Positions 38,350-47,276 are shown, counted from the first letter of the stretch. The stretch: DNA of 64,000 bases from Bacillus dicomae (GCF_006494425.1 NZ_VHIV01000003.1:310001-374000), one strand, 5' to 3'. Translations and numbers: made by a program. The notes: generated by a model not told the origin, from the letters alone.

Positions 38350-38486
38350 CAATCTTTTTAAAGTGCTAAAATGTTGAGAAATATTTTTTCTAGGGTGAAA
38401 AACATAAAATAGGTAAATCTACAGGAAATTCACTCTAGAATTTGTGATTCTCTTTCCTCTTTTTTCGAGTGAAATCTCATCTACAC

Positions 38487-38532
38487 AAAAAATTCCAATT
38501 CCTAAGTAGTAGCTCAGGAATTGGAATTTTTT
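38487..38532 (-). terminator. Terminator of the alkaline phosphatase gene
   Basis: AAAAAATTCCAATTCCT pairs with AGGAATTGGAATTTTTT around a 12-base loop; the T tract is in place on the minus strand directly after the stop codon. Confidence 0.9.
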
Positions 38533-40204
38533 AAAGAGAATGCTTTATTAATAAACGGCTTGCTTCTTCTGGTACATAGAACTTACCATTGCTTTCTACA
38601 ACAACACTTCCTAATTCATAATCTTTATTCTTAATACGAATTATATTTTTGTTAACAAATAATTGAGCTGTTACATTATTACGTTTTACTACGAGTACAG
38701 GGTTCGCTACATCATTTTTATCTATTGTTACAATTGCACCATTCTGCTTAAAGGCTGATTCACTCTCTACAAATAATTTTTTTGTTACTTCTTCTAAGTT
38801 AAAGCCCATTGCTTTTGCCATCGTCTTTGCAACGTCCGTGTTTTGAATTAATCCAGATGGATTTTGAGGACCATATGAATATAAAAATACATCCTCACCT
38901 GTATGCCCTCCTGTTGTGAACCCTATATTCGCACGATTGGCCAATAATGTAGTAAATATTGGACCTACATCCGTTTTCTTTTTTGCTGCTTTTACTCTTT
39001 CTTTTTCATTATAAGTTAAATTGTCCAAACCGTATAACTTAGCTACATTTTCTACATTTGATAAATCGGGTTTCAAATTATTTATAGCCCCTTCAAGTGT
39101 CATTTTCGCTTTTTTCAATGGGTCAATATATGCATAGACCGGCGTAGTATTATATCCTTTTGTCGTATTCATATTTCCAATAGAAATACCACTGTTACCA
39201 TGATCAGCTACGGCAATTAGCATCGTATTACCATCTTTTTTTGCAAATTTTAATGCTTCTGCAACTGCATTATCAAATGCTAACACATCACTAATAATCC
39301 CAATTGGATCATTCACATGAGCTGCCCAGTCTGGCTTACTTCCCTCTACAAACAAAAAGAAGCCATCTTTATCTTTTGATAACGTTTGAATTGCTTTTTC
39401 CGTCATTTGCGAAAGTGTTGGTTGCTTTGGATTTGTTACTTCACGATCCATTTCGAAAGCTAAAGCATTATGTGAAAAAGAGCCCCAAATTTTATTAGAC
39501 TTTGAATTCAATAATGCATCTTTCGTTTCAACAAATTCGTATCCTTTGTCTTGAATCACCTTTATTAAATCTTCACCATCTTTTCGAATTCCATTGTTTG
39601 TTACAGGTAGCAGTGCCGCTTTCCCCCCGCCTAATACGACATCTATATTTTGATATACTTGTTGCTCTGCAATTACGTCAAAATGCTTGCGGTTGACATG
39701 ATGAGCAGAGAATCCGGCCGGCGTAGCATGCTGAATTTCAGCTGTAGCAACAATTCCAGTTGCGCGACCAGTACGTTTGGCACCTTCTAAAACATTGGCA
39801 ACTGGCCGTAACTTGTCCTCCTCTTTTATTGGTTGTAAACCAGGTGAACTTACAATAGAAGGTAATACACCTACATATCCTGAATTCGATTTATTTCCAG
39901 TCGCTAAAGCTGTAGCTGCTGGAGCTGAGTCTGTTATAGCTGATTCCGCCGAATATGTACGAACTCCTCCTGTTACAATTTCATCTAATGCAAGTGGTTT
40001 CCCTTTATACAAGCGAGCTAACGTGGTTGCTGTAGAACTCGTTCCATCCATAACCATTACGATTACATTTCTCGGTTGACGTTCTACTTGTTTCACCTTA
40101 GCTACCACCGAATGATAATTCATCATGCTTTCCGTACATAACATACTTAGTGTGATTGTTCCTACTAAAAGTAACCTCTTCATGAGTAAACCTAAATTCG
40201 ACAT
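38531..40204 (-). CDS. Alkaline phosphatase
   Basis: Secreted or surface phosphomonoesterase of the PhoA family, 557 residues. A signal sequence (MKRLLLVGTITLSML region, near 8-25) precedes VIVMVMDGTSSTATTLAR (metal ligand Asp) and ITDSAPAATALATG with the nucleophile Ser. Metal-ligand histidines appear in ADHGNSG and TTGGHTGED. The last 75 residues (VTIDKNDVANPVLVVKRNNV to GKFYVPEEASRLL) look like a copper amine oxidase N-type stalk domain, an addition to the usual 460-residue enzyme. The ATG at 40204 follows GGAGGAAG. Single gene. Confidence 0.92.
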   Translation of the reverse strand: MSNLGLLMKRLLLVGTITLSMLCTESMMNYHSVVAKVKQVERQPRNVIVMVMDGTSSTATTLARLYKGKPLALDEIVTGGVRTYSAESAITDSAPAATALATGNKSNSGYVGVLPSIVSSPGLQPIKEEDKLRPVANVLEGAKRTGRATGIVATAEIQHATPAGFSAHHVNRKHFDVIAEQQVYQNIDVVLGGGKAALLPVTNNGIRKDGEDLIKVIQDKGYEFVETKDALLNSKSNKIWGSFSHNALAFEMDREVTNPKQPTLSQMTEKAIQTLSKDKDGFFLFVEGSKPDWAAHVNDPIGIISDVLAFDNAVAEALKFAKKDGNTMLIAVADHGNSGISIGNMNTTKGYNTTPVYAYIDPLKKAKMTLEGAINNLKPDLSNVENVAKLYGLDNLTYNEKERVKAAKKKTDVGPIFTTLLANRANIGFTTGGHTGEDVFLYSYGPQNPSGLIQNTDVAKTMAKAMGFNLEEVTKKLFVESESAFKQNGAIVTIDKNDVANPVLVVKRNNVTAQLFVNKNIIRIKNKDYELGSVVVESNGKFYVPEEASRLLIKHSL

Positions 40205-40454
40205 TGTTCTTCCTCCGTAAATATACAAAAAGATAATTTTCTTTTACATTCCACAACTTATATATGTTTTATTAGTCCCCAATTTCCATGAAGCTAACAA
40301 TCATTACCTTCACTTTCTTTTATTTAAAAAGCAACGGTACATATCATAGCTTTTTATTTTCAAATAATTAAAAGCCAAACCTCTTTTATAAAAATGTCTT
40401 ATCATTCTCTTCACTAACATATATTTATCAATAAAAATCCGATTAAAATGAATA
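40205..40454. other. Gap between phosphatase and yoaS
   Basis: AT-rich divergent promoter region. I could not find convincing PhoP repeats (TTAACA-type) or a gene. Confidence 0.4.
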
Positions 40455-40481
40455 AAAATTTATTGTTAAACAATAAATTTT
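40455..40481. promoter_or_regulatory. 27-bp inverted repeat before yoaS-yozG
   Basis: AAAATTTATTGTT and AACAATAAATTTT flank a single central A, with no mismatch, 42 bases before the yoaS start. Its size and position fit an operator for the XRE-type regulator YozG, which is the next gene but one. Confidence 0.6.
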
Positions 40482-40522
40482 ATGTTAAATTAAAAGGATA
40501 ATTTAAAAATGAGGTGCTTTTT

Positions 40523-41005
40523 ATGAAACAAGGATCAACACTCTTTTTAAAGATAGCTATTATCCTTATCGGTATTCCTGTTTTCGCTTTGTGTATATTT
40601 TCAATTCCTAACATCGGGAATTATGCAGCGGAATTGTATCCCGATATTGCATATATAAAATATCTAGTTTTAATCAATCTATATGCAACGGTGATACCTT
40701 TTTATTTCGCTCTATACGAAGCCTTTAAACTTGTAAGCTACATTGACAAAGGTAATGCCTTCTCGAAATTATCTGTTAGAAGTTTAAAAAAGATAAAGCA
40801 ATGCGCTATTACAATTAGTATATTATATGTAGTAGGCATGCCACTCTTCTATCTCGTGGCTGAGAAAGATGACGCACCTGGTATCATTATAATTGGCATG
40901 ATCCTAATCTTTGCTTCAATGGTAATCGCGGTCTTTGCTGCCGTTCTCCAAAGACTATTAAAAGATGCGATAGATATAAAATCAGAAAATGATTTAACGG
41001 TCTGA
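40523..41005 (+). CDS. yoaS: DUF2975 membrane protein (YoaS-like)
   Basis: 160-residue protein with four predicted membrane helices (about 8-30, 45-68, 92-112, 122-145), corresponding to DUF2975. The function is not known. Bacillus genomes keep it next to a small YozG-type regulator, as here: the gene for that regulator starts 11 bases after this stop, and its ribosome binding site overlaps the stop codon. The ATG at 40523 follows GAGGTG; a GTG three codons earlier is also in frame. Confidence 0.8.
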   Translation: MKQGSTLFLKIAIILIGIPVFALCIFSIPNIGNYAAELYPDIAYIKYLVLINLYATVIPFYFALYEAFKLVSYIDKGNAFSKLSVRSLKKIKQCAITISILYVVGMPLFYLVAEKDDAPGIIIIGMILIFASMVIAVFAAVLQRLLKDAIDIKSENDLTV

Positions 41006-41015
41006 GGTGAATAAT

Positions 41016-41231
41016 ATGGCAATTATTATTAATATTGATGTAATGTTAGCGAAAAGAAAAATGAGTGTAACAGAGCTTTCGGAGAGGGTTGGAATTACAA
41101 TGGCTAACCTTTCTATTTTGAAAAACGGAAAAGCAAAAGCAGTCCGTTTTTCAACTTTAGAAGCAATATGTAAAGCATTAGAATGCCAACCAGGAGATAT
41201 TTTAGAATATCAACCGGAAGATACCGAATAA
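41016..41231 (+). CDS. yozG: YozG-like XRE family regulator
   Basis: Compact Cro/CI-type DNA-binding protein of 71 residues, almost only helix-turn-helix: MSVTELSERVGITMANLSIL is the HTH (about 15-34), followed by KAKAVRFSTLEAICKALECQ and PGDILEY. Co-transcribed with the DUF2975 gene; probably represses this pair through the upstream inverted repeat. The ATG at 41016 is 6 bases after GAGGTG. Confidence 0.88.
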   Translation: MAIIINIDVMLAKRKMSVTELSERVGITMANLSILKNGKAKAVRFSTLEAICKALECQPGDILEYQPEDTE

Positions 41232-41263
41232 AAAGAGTCCTTCATACGAGAAGGACTCTTTTT
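41230..41263. terminator. Bidirectional terminator after yozG
   Basis: AAAAAGAGTCCTTC pairs with GAAGGACTCTTTTT around ATACGA; it overlaps the yozG stop codon and ends just before the converging membrane protein gene. Confidence 0.92.
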
Positions 41264-41271
41264 ATTCGGTA

Positions 41272-41583
41272 TTACGGCGCAAAACTAACTCGACCAGTCA
41301 AAACTAAAATAATCGCGATGATCCAAAATATAAAGAATGATGAGGACAGTAATAACGAAAGAATAGCAATCCCCTTCTTCTCTGTTTTTTTCGTCATTGT
41401 AATTATTGAAAGTATGATACCTAAAACTGTTAGGGCAACTGTAATATAATCTCCCACTATATTACCTGCATTCGCTATCCTTGTTGGCGTTATAAAAACG
41501 AACAGAAAGCATAAAATACCGATGAGTAAAGATATATAGCTTATTTTACTGTACTTCTTTTTAGGAATTAGTTCAGTTTTCAT
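41272..41583 (-). CDS. Small integral membrane protein
   Basis: 103 residues with three hydrophobic helices (about 15-35, 43-64, 73-97) and a basic N-terminus KKKYSKIS; layout like DUF4190-type proteins, but no firm family match. GGGGTGG precedes the ATG. A separate terminator upstream at 41651-41692 means it is probably not part of the YhfC-DUF3887 operon. Confidence 0.6.
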   Translation of the reverse strand: MKTELIPKKKYSKISYISLLIGILCFLFVFITPTRIANAGNIVGDYITVALTVLGIILSIITMTKKTEKKGIAILSLLLSSSFFIFWIIAIILVLTGRVSFAP

Positions 41584-41650
41584 ACTAATCCACCCCTTCT
41601 ATATAGCTATGAGTTCATATTAGCACAAATAACCATAATTTGGTTAAAAC

Positions 41651-41692
41651 AAAAAAGAGATACAGCGGTAACTTCCACTGTATCTCTTTTTT
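41651..41692 (-). terminator. Terminator of the DUF3887 gene
   Basis: AAAAAAGAGATACAG pairs with CTGTATCTCTTTTTT around a 12-base loop; T tract on the minus strand. Confidence 0.9.
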
Positions 41693-42077
41693 ATTTAATA
41701 ACTAAACCTGCTATTTCTTCTTTATCATTATAAGTTATGATAAAGGTACGTTGTTCTTTACTATATTTCGCTACAAGAATAACCGTATATAAACCATCTT
41801 TTTCTTCAATCGATTGTTTTTCAATTTTTTCGAACGTACCAGCTTTCTCTATTATAGGTGTAAGGTCTTTCATCTTTTCTTCTGACAATGCAGCTGTCAT
41901 TTTACTATCAAATTTCTCATGCACTTCTTTATACTTTGCCTCATTTAATAATGATACAATTTCTTCCGCTTTCGGAATAAATTTTTTAGACGTACTTTCA
42001 TCTACTTTATTACCGGTACATGCTGCGAGTGCGAATGCCGCGATAGCACTTAACAAAATAAGTAACATTTTTCTCAT
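41691..42077 (-). CDS. DUF3887 lipoprotein
   Basis: 128 residues. The signal ends in the lipobox ALAAC, giving an acylated cysteine near residue 20. The mature part (KFIPKAEEIVSLLNEAKYKE onward) matches DUF3887, a small alpha+beta domain that in other proteins precedes hydrolase domains. No catalytic residues are evident, so a binding or accessory role is likely. Its ATG overlaps the stop of the YhfC-like protease gene by four bases, so the two are translationally coupled. Confidence 0.8.
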   Translation of the reverse strand: MRKMLLILLSAIAAFALAACTGNKVDESTSKKFIPKAEEIVSLLNEAKYKEVHEKFDSKMTAALSEEKMKDLTPIIEKAGTFEKIEKQSIEEKDGLYTVILVAKYSKEQRTFIITYNDKEEIAGLVIK

Positions 42078-42757
42078 TTTAATACACCCTTTCTTTTTAA
42101 AATGAAACTATAACTAAAAGTGAGTAAAGCACAAATTGCTATTGAAACTTCTGACATAATGATCCCGCTTTTCCCTGGTGCATATAGCAATATAATGCCG
42201 GCTAATGCATTTACAGCCCCATGAATGAGGATTGCATATACTACATAACGAAATTTCTTTTGGACGACAGCTTGCAATACAATGAAAGAAAGACCAACAT
42301 GTAATACCATCGCAAAGATTCGCTCAATACTACCAAGATAATAGCTGTCACCGTTTTGAATGACTGTTTGAGACAATAATAAGGACAAGACCGGGACACC
42401 AACTATCAGCACCGCTTCAATACCACCATGCCCTGCTCCAAATAAAAAACCAGACTGCCAATCTCGTTGCTTCATAAAATAACGCATTGCGATAAAACGA
42501 GCTATCTCTTCAAAAATTCCAGCTGATATACTAAGCAAAACTGCAAATAGTATGGGCTGCATAACAGAAAACATTTGAAAATCTGTGCTAGTTCCATTTA
42601 AATAATTCAGTATTGGTATACGAATAAATATTTGTGATACAACAAAAGCCAATACCCCTAACATATATGGAATATAGCTTTTCTTCCAAAAAGCATATAA
42701 AAGTGCAATAAGCGGTAAACCAAAGCTAATCATTGTTGTAAAAATAAGACCATTCAT
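42074..42757 (-). CDS. YhfC-family intramembrane protease
   Basis: 227-residue membrane protein with seven or eight helices. It shows the layout of glutamic/CPBP-type intramembrane proteases: FEEIARFIAMR (E-E-x-x-R, near 82), GAGHGGIEA (His, near 107), LHVGLS (near 150) and IHGAVNA (H-x-x-x-N, near 177). The substrate is unknown. GAGGTG precedes the ATG. It lies 89 bases downstream of the AgrC-like kinase gene with no terminator between them, and is coupled to the DUF3887 lipoprotein gene. Confidence 0.8.
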   Translation of the reverse strand: MNGLIFTTMISFGLPLIALLYAFWKKSYIPYMLGVLAFVVSQIFIRIPILNYLNGTSTDFQMFSVMQPILFAVLLSISAGIFEEIARFIAMRYFMKQRDWQSGFLFGAGHGGIEAVLIVGVPVLSLLLSQTVIQNGDSYYLGSIERIFAMVLHVGLSFIVLQAVVQKKFRYVVYAILIHGAVNALAGIILLYAPGKSGIIMSEVSIAICALLTFSYSFILKRKGVLK

Positions 42758-42846
42758 CTCGCTTCACCTCTTACTTGAAGTGTATAAAAACGAGTGAAGA
42801 AAGTATGTAGTTATTTCCTATTCGGTTTCATTTTCATCATAGATGG

Positions 42847-44163
42847 TCATTTCATCTCATTTAATATAAATGTTTGCGTGAAATAAGGACTTACATAAGT
42901 TGTTTCTAACGTCGCATTATTTGTTTTATTTATAATCCGTTTTAACGAAAATAGCCCGTAGCCTCTAGCCCCTTCTTTACTTGAATGGTTTTTCTCATAA
43001 ATTTTTTGCAAATCAATCGCCTCACCCTTTGAACTATTACGCACAATAAAATATTGTCTTGCATTCATTACAAAGAATGCGATTTGCAATATCTTCTCCT
43101 CACTTTGTACTGCTTCTTCAATTGCATTATCTATTAAAACTGAAATGATGCGAATAAATGAAATAATCGTCATTGAAACATTTTCAATGTTCTCTGGTAT
43201 ATCAAGCATTACTTTTATTTGTTGCTGCTGGGCAGTGCTAACTTTCGCTCTTAATACGCTTCTTACTTCAGGAATTTGTATGCGAGATAATTTTGCGATA
43301 TCAAGTTCATGATCATTTATTGTTTTTAATGTGGGAGCAATAACATCGTAGTACACTTGCTCAATTTCTTTCACATTTTTTGTACGTATTCCCTCTTCTA
43401 ACGATAGTAATACATTCATATAATCATGACGGAAACTAGCAAGCTCATCATGCATATCCTCTAATTTCTCCACATAATCTAATAACTCTTTATCTAAACG
43501 TTTTTCATGCTCTTCTCGTAACTTTTCTTTCGATAAATGTGAGCTTATTAGTACAATGATTAGTAATAATAAAAAAATAATAATCGCTGAATTATAACTT
43601 ACCTCACTGTATTGTTGATTTATTTTTGCTAAAAACTCAGTTGACGGCTGAGTTAAAATTAGTTCAATAATAAACCCGACAATTAATAATATGTAAGTTA
43701 TATAATATAACGGACTACCTACTATATATTGAGCAATTTTTTGAATTCTTTTACGCGCTAATAGAATACCGATAAAAGTAAGTGTCGATACGATAAGATG
43801 AATAATGCTACCTGTCCATAAATATAAATTGAATGGCGTTAACATAAAGATTTTCATTCCTAAATCGAGAAGCAACATTTTCACTAATGATATAATCACC
43901 ATACTCACCAGTGCAAAATATAAATTATGCTTAAATTTCAATTCATTTTGCATTAATCCTAAACTTATTAAAAATAACACAATCGTACTATTCAACTCTG
44001 GATATCTCGTTACCGTTACGACAATAGCAAGTAAAATAATAAATACCGCACTTAAAGCTATTAACATTTTATATGACAATCTATTGTACCGGATTAATTG
44101 TATGTATAAAAACGTATGACACATACTAGTAAGCAGTATTGCAAATAAATCATAAATATACAT
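42847..44163 (-). CDS. AgrC-like sensor histidine kinase (GHKL)
   Basis: 438 residues. The first 205 form six or seven membrane helices, the sensor region; a coiled linker (LREEHEKRLDKELLDYVEKL) leads to the histidine box LASFRHDYMNVLLSLEEGI (near 245). The GHKL ATPase domain has VLIDNAIEEAV (N box, near 345) and GYGLFSLKRI (G box, near 400). Such kinases usually sense peptides, but no agrB or agrD gene is adjacent. Its ATG overlaps the TAA of the response regulator gene. Confidence 0.88.
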   Translation of the reverse strand: MYIYDLFAILLTSMCHTFLYIQLIRYNRLSYKMLIALSAVFIILLAIVVTVTRYPELNSTIVLFLISLGLMQNELKFKHNLYFALVSMVIISLVKMLLLDLGMKIFMLTPFNLYLWTGSIIHLIVSTLTFIGILLARKRIQKIAQYIVGSPLYYITYILLIVGFIIELILTQPSTEFLAKINQQYSEVSYNSAIIIFLLLLIIVLISSHLSKEKLREEHEKRLDKELLDYVEKLEDMHDELASFRHDYMNVLLSLEEGIRTKNVKEIEQVYYDVIAPTLKTINDHELDIAKLSRIQIPEVRSVLRAKVSTAQQQQIKVMLDIPENIENVSMTIISFIRIISVLIDNAIEEAVQSEEKILQIAFFVMNARQYFIVRNSSKGEAIDLQKIYEKNHSSKEGARGYGLFSLKRIINKTNNATLETTYVSPYFTQTFILNEMK

Positions 44164-44897
44164 TACATCTCACCCTTTAACATGTTACGTACTTTACTCA
44201 CTAAACGCCTTGATACCGGAATACGTTTCCCGCTTTTTAAAATTAACATTTTTTGCTTCGCATCGTAAGAAGACATTTGCTTCGTATTCACGATATATGA
44301 CTGATGACAACGAAATAAACGTTCATCTATTATTTCAATTTCCTTTAAAGTTCCATAAAAATAAACGATTCGATCTAACGTCACTAATGCTAACCGATGC
44401 GGTTCATCGGTCATAACATATTCAACTTCATGAAAAGGAACCCGTACAGTCGCATTACTGTTTTCAACAAGAAAGTCATCGGACGGAATACTATGCTTAT
44501 TTCTTGCTTCATATTGAAGTAAACATTGTTCAAAAACTTTATATCTCTCCTCGTATGGCAACCCTTTATCAATGAAAGTTAAAGCTGCTACCATGTATTG
44601 ATACGAAATAGGTGCAAATTCAGAATGCGTCGTTACAAACACAATAATTCCTTGCGTATCATACTTTCGTATTTCTTGCGCCACTTGTAAACCTTTTCGT
44701 TCTTCCCTTTTAATCTCTATATCTAAAAAATAGATTGGGACATACTTCGCCTTAGGAATGTTAGTAATAATGTTTTCACTTTTACTAGTTACCTCAATAA
44801 AATCAAAAGGCAACCTATATTTCTCACAAATCTCTTCAACTAACCGCTTCATTTGCTGTGCTTGTATGACATCGTCTTCTAAAATGAAAATACTCAT
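44163..44897 (-). CDS. AgrA-like LytTR response regulator
   Basis: 244 residues. Receiver domain: acidic EDD at 7-9, phosphoacceptor Asp in IYFLDIEIKRE near 58, and the conserved Lys region FIDKGLPYE near 110. LytTR DNA-binding domain from about 140: VRVPFHEVEYVMTDEPHRL, FRCHQSYIVN and GKRIPVSRRL. First gene of the operon regulator-kinase-YhfC-DUF3887. A weak GCGAGTGAT precedes the ATG. It should act on direct repeats at its targets, which I could not locate with certainty. Confidence 0.9.
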   Translation of the reverse strand: MSIFILEDDVIQAQQMKRLVEEICEKYRLPFDFIEVTSKSENIITNIPKAKYVPIYFLDIEIKREERKGLQVAQEIRKYDTQGIIVFVTTHSEFAPISYQYMVAALTFIDKGLPYEERYKVFEQCLLQYEARNKHSIPSDDFLVENSNATVRVPFHEVEYVMTDEPHRLALVTLDRIVYFYGTLKEIEIIDERLFRCHQSYIVNTKQMSSYDAKQKMLILKSGKRIPVSRRLVSKVRNMLKGEM

Positions 44898-45066
44898 GTG
44901 ATCACTCGCTTTATTGGAATCTATTATTAGAATAACATGACTACTTACAAATACTGAATAATATTCCCTATATTTTCATAACCAATGATAATCAACATCG
45001 CTTTTTCTATATATTAAAAAGGCATTTAAAGTACTAGTATAGAATATAGATTAGAGGTGATTTTTA

Positions 45067-46020
45067 ATGACTAGTATACATATTGAAATAAATATACTAA
45101 ATAAATGGATTAAACAATTTCTACCTGAATATGATTTATTCTTTTTCCCTAAAAAGTATGGAACAGTAGTAAAGCATTTTACTTCTAATACTTTACTAAT
45201 GCCTAAAGAGGAATTTTCTAACCATACCATTTTTAACAATATTGATAGCAGAAATAGTTATCAAGTATGGAATATTCATAAGGACATTCAATTTGTTTGT
45301 GTAGCAAATCCTAATTTGATTATGCAATGGGACAAAGAATCGCGCGAAAAGATTTTCCAAATTCAATTTGAAGTTAATAGGGCGTCTATTTATGAATGGG
45401 ATATGATTGAATGTGTACTAGAAGGTATAACATCTCCTTCAAGTAAAGCGGCTATATTGCAACATGTATCTCCTTATTCATTTACATATGATTCGAAGCG
45501 TTATATAAGTATGCAAAAAGCACTATGGGATAACTTACATAAAGAGTTTCAATATAAATTCCTACTTCTATTAACAAAACAATTTGTTTATCAAACTTCA
45601 TTAAGTGAAGAGAAAATTAAAAAATTCGAAGAAAAGTTTCCCCATATCGCTCCCTATTTTAATACTTTTTCAACTGCAAACGGAGCAAATTGTCTTGCAG
45701 CTACTTTAGCGAGTATTTGTAGTGAAAAATCCGAGGCAAAATGGATAATTACGAAATGGGTACATGATAATAGCTTTCTAAAAGGTTTACAAATGAAACA
45801 GTATAGATTAAAGTCAGCTTCTATCGATTCTTTACAACCTAGCGATATCCTTGTCTGGAAAAATGAAAAGAACAAAATACTACACGCTTCTTTCCATTTA
45901 GGCGGCGGCTATTTCTTTAATAAAGATGGACAATCATTCTTTAATCCATGGCAATTGGTACATATAGAAAGCTTGTTGAATACATGGGAGAACGAACGTA
46001 TTGAAGTGTATAGAAAATAA
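45067..46020 (+). CDS. Hypothetical protein, possible papain/NlpC-like C-terminus
   Basis: 317 residues, no signal peptide or membrane helix. Not assigned to a family. The last 120 residues hold NGANCLAATLASIC (near 200, Cys after a helix start), PSDILVWKNEKNKILHASFH (near 260) and LGGGYFFNKDGQSFFNPW. The order Cys, then a D-I-L strand, then His followed by a glycine-rich turn, is like NlpC/P60 or CHAP cysteine hydrolases. The first 190 residues are of unknown type. AGAGGTG stands before the ATG. Divergent from the AgrA-like gene, so it may be a target of that system. Confidence 0.6.
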   Translation: MTSIHIEINILNKWIKQFLPEYDLFFFPKKYGTVVKHFTSNTLLMPKEEFSNHTIFNNIDSRNSYQVWNIHKDIQFVCVANPNLIMQWDKESREKIFQIQFEVNRASIYEWDMIECVLEGITSPSSKAAILQHVSPYSFTYDSKRYISMQKALWDNLHKEFQYKFLLLLTKQFVYQTSLSEEKIKKFEEKFPHIAPYFNTFSTANGANCLAATLASICSEKSEAKWIITKWVHDNSFLKGLQMKQYRLKSASIDSLQPSDILVWKNEKNKILHASFHLGGGYFFNKDGQSFFNPWQLVHIESLLNTWENERIEVYRK

Positions 46021-46042
46021 AGATGCAATAACTTTAAAAAAT

Positions 46043-46078
46043 AAAGACTGTATCTTTAAATGGAAAGATACAGTCTTT
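46043..46078. terminator. Terminator between converging genes
   Basis: AAAGACTGTATCTT pairs with AAGATACAGTCTTT (14 bp) around an 8-base loop. Confidence 0.88.
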
Positions 46079-46092
46079 AATAATCACTTATT

Positions 46093-46671
46093 TTATAAAG
46101 AAAACCCTCTATCATTCACTACCTTAAAAAATTCCGAGTAATGCGCTAAAGAATAATCTGCTACATCACAATTCCCTTGAAACATACAAGTTGAAATACC
46201 TAATTCTTTTGCAGGTAATAAATCTAATTCTCTATCCCCAATAGCTAAATCAATATTGTGCTTTTTATGTAGATGATCATAAGCTAACGAATTCGGTTTT
46301 CGGGGGAAGCCATCGTCAATTGTAACCATGTCTACGAAATATTTGTCCCAACCATAATGGTTTAATATAGATAATACACCCGCTCTATCTTTATGAGTCA
46401 TAATTACATTTTTATCGGCAAACCTTAAAACCTCTTCCACCTTTTCAAATGGTTTTATATCTTCTATAGTAATTCGACTCTCTAATACATCAATTTCACT
46501 TAATTGTTTTTTAGATATTTTATAGTAATCAATTGCGTGAGAAAATGAAACTTTTAAATTTGTATAGATTTCTTCTTCACTTATTTCTTCTCCTAAAACT
46601 TGAGAAAGAACCTTTGTATAAACTGGATACGTATCAAATAACGTACCATCAAAATCCCATAAAATATTCAT
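46093..46671 (-). CDS. HAD family hydrolase (phosphatase)
   Basis: 192-residue haloacid dehalogenase-type phosphatase of the phosphoglycolate-phosphatase group. Motif I ILWDFDGTLFDTYP (nucleophile Asp near 8), motif II VIMTHKDRAG (Thr, near 92), motif III Lys in FPRKPNSLAY and motif IV IGDRELDLLPAKELGI. Substrate unknown. The ATG at 46671 is preferred over a GTG three codons earlier because AAGGTG then lies upstream. Last of four co-directional genes. Confidence 0.85.
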   Translation of the reverse strand: MNILWDFDGTLFDTYPVYTKVLSQVLGEEISEEEIYTNLKVSFSHAIDYYKISKKQLSEIDVLESRITIEDIKPFEKVEEVLRFADKNVIMTHKDRAGVLSILNHYGWDKYFVDMVTIDDGFPRKPNSLAYDHLHKKHNIDLAIGDRELDLLPAKELGISTCMFQGNCDVADYSLAHYSEFFKVVNDRGFSL

Positions 46672-46694
46672 TCTATTCACCTTCTATTTTCAAA

Positions 46695-47276
46695 TCATTT
46701 GATGATTAAATCCGCCCTATCCTTCGGCGATTCCGTTTCTAAGTAAAAATCCTCTGCCTTCCAATACCTATTCTCAAACTTTGAAAGTTTTTTCTGCGTT
46801 TCCTTACTCTCGCGTAGAAACCTTGTCTCTCTTGGACAATCCAAGTACACCATATAATGAAAGAAATCTCTCCATTCTTTTCGCTGTAGAAAAACGCCTT
46901 CAACTACAATTACACCTACAATGGGGATCTGTACTTTTTTCATTTCGCATGAGTCTGCCTCATCATTATAAAACGGTAATTTCAGTCTCGTTTCATTTTG
47001 TAACTTTTGAAAAAACTTCTGCCGAAGCCACTCAATATCCCATTGTAAATAATAATACTCATACCATTCTTCATAGCCAGTATGATACCGTTTATTACGT
47101 TCTACTATATGATTATCAATATGAAAAATATGGAACGGAATGCCTTCTTGTTTCATGTTTTCTTTTAAATTTGCAACGAATGTCGTTTTACCAGATCGAC
47201 TTAAACCATCTATACCTAGAATGAACCTATTTTCTTTATGTTTCTTCATTATATTTATAAGCTCATTTGTACTCAT
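46695..47276 (-). CDS. Uridine kinase-like P-loop kinase
   Basis: 193-residue P-loop kinase. Walker A is GIDGLSRSGKTTFVANL near 25; the Walker B-like strand is VGVIVVEGVFLQR near 120; a lid region follows at VYLDCPRETRFLRES. These features match the uridine kinase / nicotinamide riboside kinase group, but the substrate is unknown. The ATG at 47276 overlaps the TAA of the upstream acetyltransferase gene (TAATG), so the pair is translationally coupled. Confidence 0.82.
   Translation of the reverse strand: MSTNELINIMKKHKENRFILGIDGLSRSGKTTFVANLKENMKQEGIPFHIFHIDNHIVERNKRYHTGYEEWYEYYYLQWDIEWLRQKFFQKLQNETRLKLPFYNDEADSCEMKKVQIPIVGVIVVEGVFLQRKEWRDFFHYMVYLDCPRETRFLRESKETQKKLSKFENRYWKAEDFYLETESPKDRADLIIK

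Noticed and set aside
42758-42846. Tiny frames (about 9-10 codons) between the AgrC-like kinase and YhfC genes as a possible signal peptide gene
   Set aside because: They have no hydrophobic leader, no cysteine and no good ribosome binding site, so a peptide pheromone cannot be supported.
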